Assembly (NCBI GenBank): GCA_030817875.1
Contig: JAUSZU010000001.1
Location: forward strand, 4,650,001-4,714,000
From: Flavobacterium sp. W4I14
Lineage (GTDB): Bacteria; Bacteroidota; Bacteroidia; Sphingobacteriales; Sphingobacteriaceae
Reading direction: 5' to 3'
DNA length: 64,000 nucleotides
Shown in pieces: positions 26,475-35,462 of this stretch. The notes under the pieces are model-generated. The model made no database searches, was not told the DNA's origin, and was given only the letters and a program-made list of their open reading frames with translations. How positions within the stretch are numbered: position 1 is the stretch's first letter; every line of letters starts with the position of its first letter. A program made the translations under genes and the position numbers.

Positions 26475-27947
26475 TTATTCTCTAAAGCCTTCGGCTATTT
26501 TATAACGTTGTAGTTCTAATCTTTTTGCAATATAGTTAACCCAGTAAGCCCGCATGAATAACATGATAAGGCCAAAAAAGCCGATGGTCATTAAACCCAG
26601 GTAAGGCCTGTTTAAATAACCAAAAGGCAAATAAACAAGATAGGGAATAAGTATAAAAGGGATCATTAAGATCCATTGGGTAGCCCCCATGCCCTGAAAA
26701 TTAAAACTCGCACTTCTTGTGATATCGATCCGTTTGTAATTAAAAGTGGCTAAATACAAAACCAGAACTGTACAGAAGCCAATGTTATACAGATAAGCCG
26801 CTAAGTGTAATAATAAAAGTTTTGGACTTAAAAAGCCATAAAAACTGGCTAAAATAGTTGTTATGGTACACATTATAGTAAAGAGCAAAAACTTGCCTTT
26901 GATGTAATCTTTAAAGTCGATTTTATTTATGAGTAAACCATCAAAATGTGAACTTTGCCACGCAAACATAAACTGGCCATAACTGAGTACAGAAAAACCT
27001 GTCATAAAAATTGCCGCAAAAATCATCTTACTAAAAGAATCTGCTGCAATATAAGGAGCCTTATAAAAGAGGTATCCATATAATAAGAAGAATAGCCCCA
27101 TAAATACCGAGTATCGCGGCCGTTTGTGCCTTAAAATTAATTTGAGTTCTAGTGCAGCCAATTCGCCGGCTTTCCCAAATCGGTTTAAAAAAGCATAATC
27201 AGTACTTACTTTCTTCTCCTGTTTCGAACCTAATTCTTCTACATAAAGATTTCTGCGCAGGTAATTAGAATTAAGGATAAAAATTACAGATGCAATAACT
27301 GGAAAGATAAGTCCCAAATAAGGTTTATCGGCCATCTCGCTAAAAACAAAGTTAGATGCGACCATGATAGAAATCACCTTATAATATTCTAAGGCGGCAA
27401 ACACGCCGATTATAACCAAACCAACCAAGGTAAACAATACATTGGTGATCGATTTACGCTTAAGGTATAGTATAAAATAGTTGTTAAATATCATTATGGA
27501 GAGGATAGCGACAATGTACATTACTGCAACTAACGCACCATCTACACTCCATATCTCGATGAATATGAACGGAAAAAACAAGAAAAATGGCCATAAATTA
27601 AAGGCCGAGAAAAGTGCCTTTGCATTTAAAAAATTGATGATCTTACGCTTGGGTATCTTGAGGTGCAAATAGGGAATGATGCTCAGTGTCGGAATGTCCT
27701 GAAGCTGTAACCGCATCAAAAAATCGAATGCGAAATAATATAAAATTATTCCGTTAAAGCTTGTCATTACAGTTTGATTGGGGAAAATTTTTGGGAGGAA
27801 AATTGTCATACCAAAGCCAATCCCCACTGCAACAACAAGAAAATAAAGCATAAAAAAACCAATAATGATTTGTGTAGCAATACTACCGCCTTTATTCCGC
27901 GAACGCCAGAAAGATTTTCTTTGATGGCTTAAAAAAGTACTCAGCAT
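26475..27947 (-). CDS. DUF5687 family ABC permease
   Basis: A 490-residue multi-pass membrane protein with about ten to twelve helices. The N-terminus FLSHQRKSFWRSRNKGG and the block ELAALELKLILRHKRPRYSV (about 264-283) are typical of DUF5687, a Bacteroidota family paired with an ABC ATPase and thought to be an export permease. It is the first gene of a two-gene operon. No regulator is nearby. A candidate start is ATG 27947, with no alternative nearby. Confidence 0.88.
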   Translation of the reverse strand: MLSTFLSHQRKSFWRSRNKGGSIATQIIIGFFMLYFLVVAVGIGFGMTIFLPKIFPNQTVMTSFNGIILYYFAFDFLMRLQLQDIPTLSIIPYLHLKIPKRKIINFLNAKALFSAFNLWPFFLFFPFIFIEIWSVDGALVAVMYIVAILSIMIFNNYFILYLKRKSITNVLFTLVGLVIIGVFAALEYYKVISIMVASNFVFSEMADKPYLGLIFPVIASVIFILNSNYLRRNLYVEELGSKQEKKVSTDYAFLNRFGKAGELAALELKLILRHKRPRYSVFMGLFFLLYGYLFYKAPYIAADSFSKMIFAAIFMTGFSVLSYGQFMFAWQSSHFDGLLINKIDFKDYIKGKFLLFTIMCTITTILASFYGFLSPKLLLLHLAAYLYNIGFCTVLVLYLATFNYKRIDITRSASFNFQGMGATQWILMIPFILIPYLVYLPFGYLNRPYLGLMTIGFFGLIMLFMRAYWVNYIAKRLELQRYKIAEGFRE

Positions 27948-28013
27948 ATTTAGTTTAGGTGTTTGATTTTAGTCAATATATCTATTAGTATGCATTCAAC
28001 AGAAAATGTTACA

Positions 28014-29294
28014 CTAATACTTGTATTTGTCTTTCCAGTTCTGCTTGAGCTTTTCACGCAACTTCTCTTCTGCAGGGTTTTTTCCTGGATCGTAGAGTTT
28101 TGTGCCACTTAATTCTTCTGGAAAATATTCTTGTGGTGAAAAATTGCCTTCATATCCGTGCGAATATTGGTAATCCTTTCCATAACCGATATTTTTCATC
28201 AGTTTGGTCGGTGCATTACGGATATGCAAAGGCACTGGCAGATTTCCAGTCTGCTTAACCAAGGCCTGTGCTTTGTTAATGGCTTCATAAGATGCATTAC
28301 TTTTAGGCGAACTGGCCAGATAGGTTACACACTGTGATAAAATAATCCGTGCCTCCGGATAACCGATAACATTTACTGCAGTAAAACAGTTATTGGCCAA
28401 AAGCAGCGCATTAGGGTTGGCATTACCAATATCTTCTGAAGACAAGATCAGTAACCTACGGGCAATGAATAATGGATCTTCACCACCTTCTATCATGCGG
28501 GCCAGCCAATAAACGGCGGCATTGGGATCGCTACCGCGGATGGATTTAATAAAGGCCGAAATGATGTCGTAGTGTTGCTCTCCGGCTTTATCGTATAGCG
28601 CAAGGTTCTGCTGTGCATGCGCCAGCACATTTTCGTTGGTGAGTACAATTTTATCTCCACCAATGCCATTAATGGCAATTTCGAGCACGTTTAATAATTT
28701 CCGCGCATCACCGCCCGACAAACGGATCAGTGCTTCGTGCTCTTTTATCGTTATATTTTTCGATGAAAGAATGTTATCTTTTTTAATGGCTGTTTCCAAT
28801 AAGCCCGCTAACTCTGTTTCGGTTAAAGATTTTAAAATATAAACCTGACAACGGGAAAGTAAAGCGGAGATCACCTCGAAAGACGGATTTTCCGTTGTTG
28901 CGCCAATTAAGGTAACCAAACCTCTTTCTACTGCGCCCAACAAACTATCTTGTTGCGATTTACTAAAGCGGTGAATCTCATCGATAAACAGAATGGGTAG
29001 GCCTAAAAAACTATCCTTCAGCTGTGCAGCCCTATCGATTACCTCACGGATATCCTTCACGCCACTGTTAATGGCACTTAAGTTAAAAAACGGACGATCT
29101 AATGCCTGCGAAATGATATAAGCCAAAGTAGTTTTACCCACACCTGGAGGTCCCCAAAAAATCATGGAGGGGAGCTGACTGCTTTCGATCGCTTTGCGTA
29201 AAACTGCACCTTCTCCAACTAAATGCTGTTGACCAACATATTCATCGAGATTTTGAGGGCGCATACGTTCGGCTAAAGGAGGCAGGTTTTGCAT
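28014..29294 (-). CDS. rarA: Replication-associated recombination protein A (RarA/MgsA)
   Basis: A 426-residue AAA+ ATPase of the RarA/WRNIP1 family, full length. It has the N-terminal LAERMRPQNLDEYVGQQHLVG, Walker A GPPGVGKTT (about 48-56), Walker B LFIDEIHRFSKSQQD (about 102-116), sensor 1 GATTENPSF and the C-terminal tetramerisation region (NAPTKLMKNIGYGKDYQYSH). RarA works at stalled replication forks. It is a single gene; the promoter is not obvious. Confidence 0.95.
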   Translation of the reverse strand: MQNLPPLAERMRPQNLDEYVGQQHLVGEGAVLRKAIESSQLPSMIFWGPPGVGKTTLAYIISQALDRPFFNLSAINSGVKDIREVIDRAAQLKDSFLGLPILFIDEIHRFSKSQQDSLLGAVERGLVTLIGATTENPSFEVISALLSRCQVYILKSLTETELAGLLETAIKKDNILSSKNITIKEHEALIRLSGGDARKLLNVLEIAINGIGGDKIVLTNENVLAHAQQNLALYDKAGEQHYDIISAFIKSIRGSDPNAAVYWLARMIEGGEDPLFIARRLLILSSEDIGNANPNALLLANNCFTAVNVIGYPEARIILSQCVTYLASSPKSNASYEAINKAQALVKQTGNLPVPLHIRNAPTKLMKNIGYGKDYQYSHGYEGNFSPQEYFPEELSGTKLYDPGKNPAEEKLREKLKQNWKDKYKY

Positions 29295-29415
29295 AATGGT
29301 AAATATATAAAAATTGAGTATTTTGTTTGTCGATAATTTACTAACCAGATATTGAAAGCATAAATCCCAGGTTGTTAAAACAAAAGGACGGATGCTTTAG
29401 TTCTAACTTATTACT

Positions 29416-29796
29416 ATGGACATTAAAAACTTAGATCACCTTGTATTAACGGTTGCCAATTTAGAAAGCACCTGCAGGTTTTACAGCCTTGCCCTGGGAA
29501 TGGAAATTATTGAATTTGGCGAGAATAGAAAAGCTTTGAAATTTGGAAATCAGAAAATTAACCTACACCAATATGGAAGTGAGTTTGAACCAAAAGCTTT
29601 TAAACCCATGCCAGGAACAGCCGATCTATGTTTTATTACCGATTTTCCCTTACGCGAAGTGATGCAGGAACTTAAAGAAAAATGCATCGAAATTGAGGAA
29701 GGGCCTGTAGAGCGCACCGGCGCCAATGGGAAAATCATCTCTATTTACCTCCGCGATCCGGATATGAATTTAATTGAGGTGAGTAATTATTTATAA
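29416..29796 (+). CDS. VOC family protein (glyoxalase/dioxygenase fold)
   Basis: A 126-residue single vicinal-oxygen-chelate domain pair. The N-terminal half has the metal-side HLVLTVANLESTCRFYSLALG (in two parts around 8-28) and the C-terminal half ends IYLRDPDMNLIEVSNY, the typical VOC closing strand with the Glu ligand. Metal ligands would be His8, His52 or nearby, and Glu121. The reaction cannot be told. It is a single gene; the region after it contains repeats only. Confidence 0.88.
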   Translation: MDIKNLDHLVLTVANLESTCRFYSLALGMEIIEFGENRKALKFGNQKINLHQYGSEFEPKAFKPMPGTADLCFITDFPLREVMQELKEKCIEIEEGPVERTGANGKIISIYLRDPDMNLIEVSNYL

Positions 29797-29811
29797 ATGT
29801 ATCGTTAGTTT

Positions 29812-30000
29812 TTTGCCACGGAAGCACAGATTGACACGGAGATTGTAATTTTTCATCCTCATTTGCAACGGGAACGAAAGAAAAAGGCGGTTTTATCGCC
29901 ATTAGTTTTCTTACCTGCATTACAAATGCAGATCTCGATAATCCTGGTTACAAACGAGAACTATTTAAGCTTTTTGCCACGGAAGCACTGATAGACATAT
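29812..30000. repeat. Two GCCACGGAAGCAC direct repeats and spacer
   Basis: The first half of the 325-bp gap 29797-30120 carries the unit TTTTTGCCACGGAAGCAC twice (at about 29812 and 29970), each followed by GAT-GACA-type sequence (ATTGACACGG, ATAGACATAT). Between the copies lie short inverted words (CATTTGCAACGGGAACGAAAG and CATTACAAATGCAGATCTCG). A related GCTTCCGTGGC lies at about 53140. Nothing coding is seen. Confidence 0.5.
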
Positions 30001-30009
30001 AGAAAAAAG

Positions 30010-30104
30010 TCGTCATCTCGACTGAAGCACAGTCCCGAACGTTCGGGAGAGAGATCTATCTAGCTAGATTTATCGACTGCGTTGCACTCCGCTCGAAATG
30101 ACGG
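30010..30104. repeat. REP-like intergenic element, copy 2
   Basis: It starts CGTCATCTCGACTGAAGC, includes a strong internal palindrome (CCCGAACGTTCGGG), GAGAGATCT and ATCGACTGCGTTGCACTC, and ends CGCTCGAAATGACGG. The termini are complementary. It is nearly identical in plan to 42908-42988 and abuts the MFS carrier gene end. Confidence 0.75.
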
Positions 30105-30120
30105 CAGCTGGCACAAAAAT

Positions 30121-31419
30121 CTAATCCTCAATCTTCGAATGGTGTTTGGTATCTTTCATGGTGGTATATAAAATCAACGAGATTAAAATACATCCGGTTA
30201 CATACCAGTAGAAATAATTTTCGTGCCCGATATTCTTAAACCATAACGCAAAATATTCTGCCGTTCCACCAAAAATGGCAACAGTTAAAGCATAAGGTAA
30301 ACCTACGCCCAAAGCCCTTATTTCGGCAGGGAACAGCTCTGCTTTAACTACAGCATTAATACTCGTATAACCGCTCACAATAATCAAGGCGCCAATCATC
30401 AGCAAGAATATGATAGTAGTATTGGTTTCTCCAGCCAAACCGGTTAAAATGGGATAAGTGCATAAAGTGCCCAGCACCCCAAAACCAATTAATAAAGGTT
30501 TACGCCCAATTTTATCAGATAACAGGCCGAACAGCGGCTGCATAATGGCAAAAACCAGCAGAGAAATGAATGATAATGTTGTTGAGGTTTCTTTGCTCAG
30601 GTGAACCGTATTCACCAAAAATTTCTGCATATAAGTGCTAAACGTATAAAAAGCAATCGTTCCGCCCAATGTTAAGCCCACTACGGTAAAAACTTCCTTT
30701 GGATATTTCATCAGTACCGCAATGCCACCTTTTTTGTCTGCGGAGTTTTTGCTTTTAAAAGCCGAGGTTTCGTCGATATGTCTCCGTAGATACAGCGCGA
30801 TGAAAGAAAGTATAGCGCCGATAAAAAATGGAATCCGCCAGCCCCATTCATGCAGTTCGGCAGGTGTAAGCAACCAGTTTTGCAAGATTAATTGAATACC
30901 TAAGGCCAATAATTGCCCACCGATCAGGGTTACATATTGAAAGCTTGAATAAAATCCTCTATGTTTTTTGGTAGCCATTTCGCTGAGGTAAGTGGCAGAA
31001 GTTCCATATTCGCCCCCGGTACTCAAGCCCTGAATCAATCTTGCAAAAATGAGTAATAAAGGAGCCGCAATTCCAATCTGTTTGTAACCTGGGGTTAAAC
31101 CGATAATTAATGAGCCTATCGCCATGATGAGTACAGAAAGTGTCATCGAACGTTTACGCCCTAGTTTATCGGCAATGCTGCCAAACAGCCAGCCACCGAT
31201 AGGCCGCATTAAAAAGCCTACTGCAAAAATACCTGCGGTATCTAATAATTGTGCAGTTGGATTGCTATTTGGAAAAAAGGCGGGAGAAAAATAAAGCGCA
31301 AAGGCAGAATAGGTATACCAATCGTACCACTCAACAAGATTACCAATCGAACCGCCAAATATAGATTTTAACCGATATTCCACATCCTTAATTTCGTTCT
31401 GTTGTAGTACTTTTTCCAT
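30121..31419 (-). CDS. MFS carrier, metabolite:H+ symporter (MHS) family
   Basis: A 432-residue major facilitator transporter with twelve helices. MHS marks are GSIGNLVEWYDWYTYSAFA (about 20-38), the loop-2 motif GSIADKLGRKRSM (about 79-91) and loop 8 GLLSDKIGRKP. The family (KgtP, ProP, ShiA) takes up dicarboxylates, betaine or shikimate by proton symport. The start chosen is ATG 31419 (MEKVLQQNEIKD); the upstream ATG at 31485 would add an unusual 22-residue leader. No catabolic genes are adjacent, so the substrate is open. Confidence 0.9.
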   Translation of the reverse strand: MEKVLQQNEIKDVEYRLKSIFGGSIGNLVEWYDWYTYSAFALYFSPAFFPNSNPTAQLLDTAGIFAVGFLMRPIGGWLFGSIADKLGRKRSMTLSVLIMAIGSLIIGLTPGYKQIGIAAPLLLIFARLIQGLSTGGEYGTSATYLSEMATKKHRGFYSSFQYVTLIGGQLLALGIQLILQNWLLTPAELHEWGWRIPFFIGAILSFIALYLRRHIDETSAFKSKNSADKKGGIAVLMKYPKEVFTVVGLTLGGTIAFYTFSTYMQKFLVNTVHLSKETSTTLSFISLLVFAIMQPLFGLLSDKIGRKPLLIGFGVLGTLCTYPILTGLAGETNTTIIFLLMIGALIIVSGYTSINAVVKAELFPAEIRALGVGLPYALTVAIFGGTAEYFALWFKNIGHENYFYWYVTGCILISLILYTTMKDTKHHSKIED

Positions 31420-31577
31420 ATAGAGAATGATTGAAAGTTGAATATTGATTGAATGAAACTTAAATCTATAACCGTTGTTAATCAAAAATATGATAATTTT
31501 ATAAAGAAAGAGCGGAGTTGTTTTTCATCCCGCCCCCACCCACTCCTTCCATCATTCAAAATTCAATCGTTACAGCA

Positions 31578-32315
31578 ATGAAAGATAATTTTTCTACCCA
31601 ATCTGCCGATTATGCTATTTACCGGCCAACTTATCCGCAAGAATTGTATGATTACCTGTTTAATATGGTAAAAAACAAGGAAACAGCATGGGATTGCGCT
31701 ACAGGAAATGGTCAGGTTGCGCGTGTACTGGCCCAACATTTCGATGCTGTTTATGCGACGGACATCAGCGAGAATCAATTAAAAAATGCTTTACAACTAC
31801 CAAATATCACTTACAAAGTTGAATCTGCAGAAAAGACTTCCGTTGGCGATAAAAGTTTTGATTTAATTACAGTGGCACAGGCCATCCATTGGTTTAATTT
31901 TGAGGCATTTTATGTTGAGGTAAAAAGAACACTAAAACCGAATGGCCTTTTCGCGGTGATTGGTTATGGATTAATGTTTATCGATAAAAAAGTGGATAAA
32001 GCTGTACATAAACTTTACGAAGATATTTTGGGTAAATATTGGGACAGCGAACGCCGTTATATTGAAGAAGGTTATAAAACCATCCCCTTTCCCTTTGAAG
32101 AGATCGTTGCTCCTCATTTTCAGATCAAAACCACCTGGAATTTCAACCAAATGATCGGTTATTTAAATACCTGGTCTTCTTTGCAGCATTATAAAAAGGT
32201 GAATGAACGCAACCCATTGGAGTATATGTTTACCGAGCTAAAAGAAGCCTGGGGCGATGATGCGGAGAAAGCTGTTCATTTCCCGGTTTTACTGCGGATT
32301 GGGAGACTAGCTTAA
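31578..32315 (+). CDS. Class I SAM-dependent methyltransferase
   Basis: A protein of about 245 residues with a methyltransferase type 11 fold. SAM-binding motif I is AWDCATGNGQVARVLAQ (about 35-51), motif II is YATDISENQLKNA and motif IV is FDLITVAQAIHWFN, a set seen in a fungal/bacterial group including trans-aconitate-like methyltransferases. The start is ATG 31578; the longer frame from a TTG at 31518 begins with a proline-rich stretch unlike the family. The substrate is unknown. It is divergent from the MFS gene. Confidence 0.9.
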   Translation: MKDNFSTQSADYAIYRPTYPQELYDYLFNMVKNKETAWDCATGNGQVARVLAQHFDAVYATDISENQLKNALQLPNITYKVESAEKTSVGDKSFDLITVAQAIHWFNFEAFYVEVKRTLKPNGLFAVIGYGLMFIDKKVDKAVHKLYEDILGKYWDSERRYIEEGYKTIPFPFEEIVAPHFQIKTTWNFNQMIGYLNTWSSLQHYKKVNERNPLEYMFTELKEAWGDDAEKAVHFPVLLRIGRLA

Positions 32316-32410
32316 CCGCAAAGGAAAAGAAGGCAAGCGCAAAGTGCACAAAGCGGGGTACATAACCGATCCTCTGCGCCTCTTGGCGAAATCCTTTGCG
32401 TTCTTTGCGG
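32316..32410. repeat. CCGCAAAG / CTTTGCGG inverted repeat
   Basis: The gap between convergent methyltransferase and hisS genes is one long imperfect hairpin. Its outer arms are CCGCAAAGGAAA and TTCTTTGCGG and inner arms include GGCAAGCGCAAAG and CTCTGCGCCTCTTGGCG. It may act as a bidirectional transcription stop, but the T-tract is absent. Confidence 0.6.
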
Positions 32411-32424
32411 TAAAATTTAGAAAA

Positions 32425-33816
32425 CTATTTCAACAACTCCAGAATACCCAAAACTGTAAGTTTTTTCTGCTCACCGCTTTGCATATCTTTTAAGGTAAGT
32501 TCTCCGCTTGCAATTTCATCGCCACCGATTAAAATTACATAAGAGATATTCTTCGCATCGGCATAGGCCATTTGTTTTTTTAGTTTCGCCGAACTTGGGT
32601 ACAACTCAGCTGAAATCCCTGCATTTCTGAATTGCTGAACAATTGGCAAAGCATATTTTTCAGCTTCTGCATCAAAATTACTGATCAACACTTTTGTTCC
32701 AATCTCTGCTGAGGCAGGGAAAAGGTTAAGTTCTTCAAGTACATCATAAATGCGGTCGGCACCGAAAGAAACACCAACTCCGGTTAAATCTTTCAAACCG
32801 AACATACCGGTTAAATCATCGTAACGGCCACCGCCACCAATACTGCCCATCGCAACTTCGTTGGTTTTAACCTCGAAAATACAGCCTGTATAATAGTTTA
32901 AGCCACGGGCTAAAGTAATATCTAGCTCTAATTTAGCCGTTAACGGCAAGCCATAAGCAATCAAACTTTCTACATATCCCAAAACCTGTTCAATTTCTGC
33001 AACACCTTTCAAACCTGTTTCTGATTGTGCCAAAACAGTTTTCAAACTAGTCAGCTTTTCTTCGTTGGTACCTTCCAACAAAATTACAGGGCGGAGTTTT
33101 TCTAAATCAGCTTCTGTAAAACCACGTTCTAACAATTCTTTACTTACGCCATCTAAACCGATTTTATCCAGTTTATCAATGGCAACAGTCATATCTATAA
33201 TTAAATCTGGCTTACCAATAATTTCAGCAATACCTGATAAAATTTTTCTGTTGTTAATTTTTACGCTGAAGTCTTTCAAACCCAATTTGCTCAATGCTTC
33301 ATCGTAGATTAAAATAAATTCAGCTTCGTTCAGTAAACTTTCAGATCCCACCACGTCAACATCGCACTGATAAAACTCACGGTACCTGCCTTTTTGTGGG
33401 CGGTCTGCACGCCAAACAGGTTGTACCTGAAAACGTTTAAAAGGCAAGGTGATCTCGTGCTGGTGCATCACTACGTAACGCGCAAAAGGCACCGTTAAAT
33501 CGTAACGAAGGGCTTTTTCAGAGATTAGCGGAATCAGTTTATTGCTATTATCTTCATCTGCAAAATCGAAAGATTTCTTTTTTGGATCTTTAAGAAATTC
33601 GCCGCTGTTTAAAATTTTAAAAATCAGTTTATCGCCTTCATCACCATATTTTCCCGTCAAAGTAGAAAGATTTTCGAAACTTGGGGTCTGGATTTCGGCG
33701 TAACCATATTTTCTGAAAACCGTTTTAATGGTATCGTAAATAAAATTGCGTTTTACCATTTCAACCGGAGAAAAATCGCGGGTACCTTTTGCTAATGAGG
33801 GTTTAATAACTGACAT
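32425..33816 (-). CDS. hisS: Histidine--tRNA ligase
   Basis: A 463-residue class II aminoacyl-tRNA synthetase. Motif 2 is seen as QPVWRADRPQKGRYREFYQ (about 131-149), the histidine-specific motifs are GLNYYTGCIFEV (HisA, about 309-320) and GGGGRYDDLTGMFG (HisB, about 329-342), motif 3 is GVSFGADRIYDVL, and the anticodon-binding domain follows (about 370-463). It is an essential single-copy gene. A TAnnTTTG motif 5 bp before the ATG suggests a very short leader. Confidence 0.97.
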   Translation of the reverse strand: MSVIKPSLAKGTRDFSPVEMVKRNFIYDTIKTVFRKYGYAEIQTPSFENLSTLTGKYGDEGDKLIFKILNSGEFLKDPKKKSFDFADEDNSNKLIPLISEKALRYDLTVPFARYVVMHQHEITLPFKRFQVQPVWRADRPQKGRYREFYQCDVDVVGSESLLNEAEFILIYDEALSKLGLKDFSVKINNRKILSGIAEIIGKPDLIIDMTVAIDKLDKIGLDGVSKELLERGFTEADLEKLRPVILLEGTNEEKLTSLKTVLAQSETGLKGVAEIEQVLGYVESLIAYGLPLTAKLELDITLARGLNYYTGCIFEVKTNEVAMGSIGGGGRYDDLTGMFGLKDLTGVGVSFGADRIYDVLEELNLFPASAEIGTKVLISNFDAEAEKYALPIVQQFRNAGISAELYPSSAKLKKQMAYADAKNISYVILIGGDEIASGELTLKDMQSGEQKKLTVLGILELLK

Positions 33817-33821
33817 AGCCG

Positions 33822-33829
33822 CAAAAGTA
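33822..33829 (-). promoter_or_regulatory. Candidate -7 promoter motif of hisS
   Basis: The minus strand reads TACTTTTG, an exact TAnnTTTG. It lies 5 bp before the hisS ATG, implying a leader of at most a few bases. There is no evident T-box or other leader RNA. Confidence 0.5.
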
Positions 33830-33889
33830 CAAAAATGTAAGGTTTATTAACCACAGAGTTTTTAAAAGAAGCCAGTGGATATTGGCATG

Positions 33890-33996
33890 AACCACAATGA
33901 CACCAAGAACACAAAGAAGTTTTTCTATTTTCAATAAACAAGTCACTCGAAAGCAAATCAATCAATTGTCTTGGTGTTCTTTGTGTCTTAGTGGTT
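33890..33996. repeat. AACCAC..CACAAAG inverted repeat
   Basis: The arms AACCACAATGACACCAAG (33890-33907) and the reverse complement of GTGTCTTAGTGGTT (33983-33996) match with a few differences, extended by AACACAAAG and CTTTGTGTT words. It lies beyond the 3' end of the LytTR gene and upstream of hisS. This is a common Bacteroidota intergenic pattern; no gene is present. Confidence 0.6.
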
Positions 33997-34009
33997 ATAG
34001 AATGAAAAA

Positions 34010-34624
34010 TTACTTCCCCAAAACTTCCTTCACCAATTCCCGATTCGGCTTACTCACCGGAATTTTATCGCCGCTATCCATTAAAAGTGTCCCCCCATCT
34101 TCTTTTAGCCAGCTTTTTACAAATTTCGGGTTAACCAAATGGCTTTGATGTGCCCGCACAAAACCGTGAGGCTTTAGCAGATCGGAATATTCTTTTAATG
34201 ATTTCGAAATCAGCAGCTGATCGCCGTCGCTAAAAAAGAAGTTGGTATAATTGTTATCTGCCTCGCACCTGATGATTTCTTCGATACCAACATATCTAAT
34301 TTCATTCTGTTGAGGCAGCGCTATCCTGGTATTTCCTTTAACCGCTTCCTTCTTGTCGATTCTTTCTTCAATTGCAGGGTTTTGAAAAGCAAGCGGAGGG
34401 GCAAAATTTATGGCTACTGTATTCGGAGCAGCGCTTGGTGATGTACTCCGGTTTTTTTTAATCAAAAAGTAGATCAGCATAAAAATGCCACCAAAAAATC
34501 CTAAAAAGACAAGGCCTGCTACCAAAAGCATAATTATTTCGGGTGCACCTAACATCGCAGCATGAGTAGCCTGTATGCCATACACAAGAATAAAAGTTAA
34601 CCCGAAAATTATCCTATTTTTCAT
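34010..34624 (-). CDS. Membrane-bound LytTR DNA-binding regulator
   Basis: A 204-residue protein. A signal-like hydrophobic N-terminus (about 5-22) is followed by GAPEIIMLLVAG and a membrane helix (about 28-56), a linker of about 45 residues, and a C-terminal LytTR domain (about 100-204) with IRYVGIEEIIRCEADNNYT, SLKEYSDLL and the end motif VSKPNRELVKEVLG (typically HxSxxxN-type loop AHQSHLVN). LytTR proteins bind DNA, usually as response regulators; here there is no receiver domain, so activity may depend on the membrane part. The gene overlaps the end of the small membrane-protein gene by 11 bp. Confidence 0.85.
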   Translation of the reverse strand: MKNRIIFGLTFILVYGIQATHAAMLGAPEIIMLLVAGLVFLGFFGGIFMLIYFLIKKNRSTSPSAAPNTVAINFAPPLAFQNPAIEERIDKKEAVKGNTRIALPQQNEIRYVGIEEIIRCEADNNYTNFFFSDGDQLLISKSLKEYSDLLKPHGFVRAHQSHLVNPKFVKSWLKEDGGTLLMDSGDKIPVSKPNRELVKEVLGK

Positions 34625-34808
34625 TTTCTATCCGCTTAGATCTCTTAAATAAATATAGACATAAGAAAACAAAACTGATCATTACGGCGATTGAGATAAA
34701 GCCCACCATAATGAGAAGAATTATTTCGGGTCCACCAATAGTTGCAGCATGGACAACTTGCAGGCCTAGAAAAATAATAAAAAAGAGTAAAAATAATAAC
34801 TGTTTCAT
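34614..34808 (-). CDS. Small two-helix membrane protein, paralogue of the LytTR N-terminus
   Basis: A 64-residue protein with a signal-like segment (about 4-21) and a second helix (about 28-54). The sequence AATIGGPEIILLIMVGFISI lines up with AMLGAPEIIMLLVAGLVFLG of the LytTR protein encoded directly downstream, so the two membrane modules are homologous. The gene overlaps the LytTR gene by 11 bp, which implies coupled translation. I read it as a partial tandem duplication that may form a hetero-complex with the regulator. It is not a named family to me. Confidence 0.75.
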   Translation of the reverse strand: MKQLLFLLFFIIFLGLQVVHAATIGGPEIILLIMVGFISIAVMISFVFLCLYLFKRSKRIENEK

Positions 34809-34925
34809 GTTGATTGATTTAAATGTTCAACGAAAGTAGTGTTGTGCTATTCATTTAAAATCAACATTGAGAATAAGTCGGTTTGCGATGAGGATTGATG
34901 GGTAGACTTTTAGTATTTTACGATG

Positions 34926-35021
34926 GTCGTCATTGCGAGAAGGCTTTTTCAGCCGCCGAAGCAGTCTTTCATGCTCGCGATGAGTACCCAAAAAGATCCT
35001 TCGTTGCACTCAGGATGACCG
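34926..35021. repeat. REP-like element with GTCGTCATTGCGAG end
   Basis: The gap between the SUI1 gene and the small membrane-protein gene includes GGTCGTCATTGCGAGAAGGC ... TCGTTGCACTCAGGATGACC, whose ends (GGTCGTCAT / ATGACC) are complementary. It is related to but distinct from the three CGTCATCTCGAC elements. Confidence 0.6.
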
Positions 35022-35030
35022 CTTTTTCTG

Positions 35031-35381
35031 TTATCCCCCGGCTTTTTTTGCTTTATAGCCATCTTTCTGAAGGATGCCCATTACTTTATCGCGCACATCG
35101 CCCTGGATCATGATTTCGCCATCTTTAACTGAGCCACCTACACCACATTTGGTTTTAAGCATTTTGCCCAATACTTCTAAATCTTCAGTACGCCCTCTAA
35201 AACCGGTAATTAAGGTTACCGCCTTACCACCACGGTTTTTTTTATCGAGCATTACCCTTAAATCCTGTTGATTGTTTGGCGAAGTAACGGTATCATCAAC
35301 TTCTTCTTCGTATTCGAATTCTGGATTGGTAGAATACATAATTCCACCAAGATCACTTAAACTATTTTTCTTTGGTTTCAT
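35031..35381 (-). CDS. SUI1/YciH-like translation initiation factor
   Basis: A 116-residue protein with a C-terminal SUI1 (eIF1-like) domain (about 40-116). Characteristic parts are LRVMLDKKNRGGKAVTLITG (about 41-60), LGKMLKTKCGVGGSVKDGEI and IQGDVRDKVMGILQKDGY. The bacterial YciH relatives may check the fidelity of start codon selection. The N-terminal about 35 residues are acidic and likely flexible. It is a single gene. Confidence 0.92.
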   Translation of the reverse strand: MKPKKNSLSDLGGIMYSTNPEFEYEEEVDDTVTSPNNQQDLRVMLDKKNRGGKAVTLITGFRGRTEDLEVLGKMLKTKCGVGGSVKDGEIMIQGDVRDKVMGILQKDGYKAKKAGG

Positions 35382-35462
35382 GTTTTATAAAAGTTCATTA
35401 TTTCACTGGCCATTGGTTCATTAGTTTGGGTGCATAACCCAACAATTCGTTGCGGCGCCAGA

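Noticed and set aside
33897..34148. An 83-residue plus-strand frame over the LytTR gene end
   Set aside because: It is antisense to the LytTR C-terminus and starts within an inverted repeat.
34895..35113. A 72-residue frame opposite the SUI1 gene
   Set aside because: It is built on a REP-like element and the antisense of the SUI1 coding sequence.
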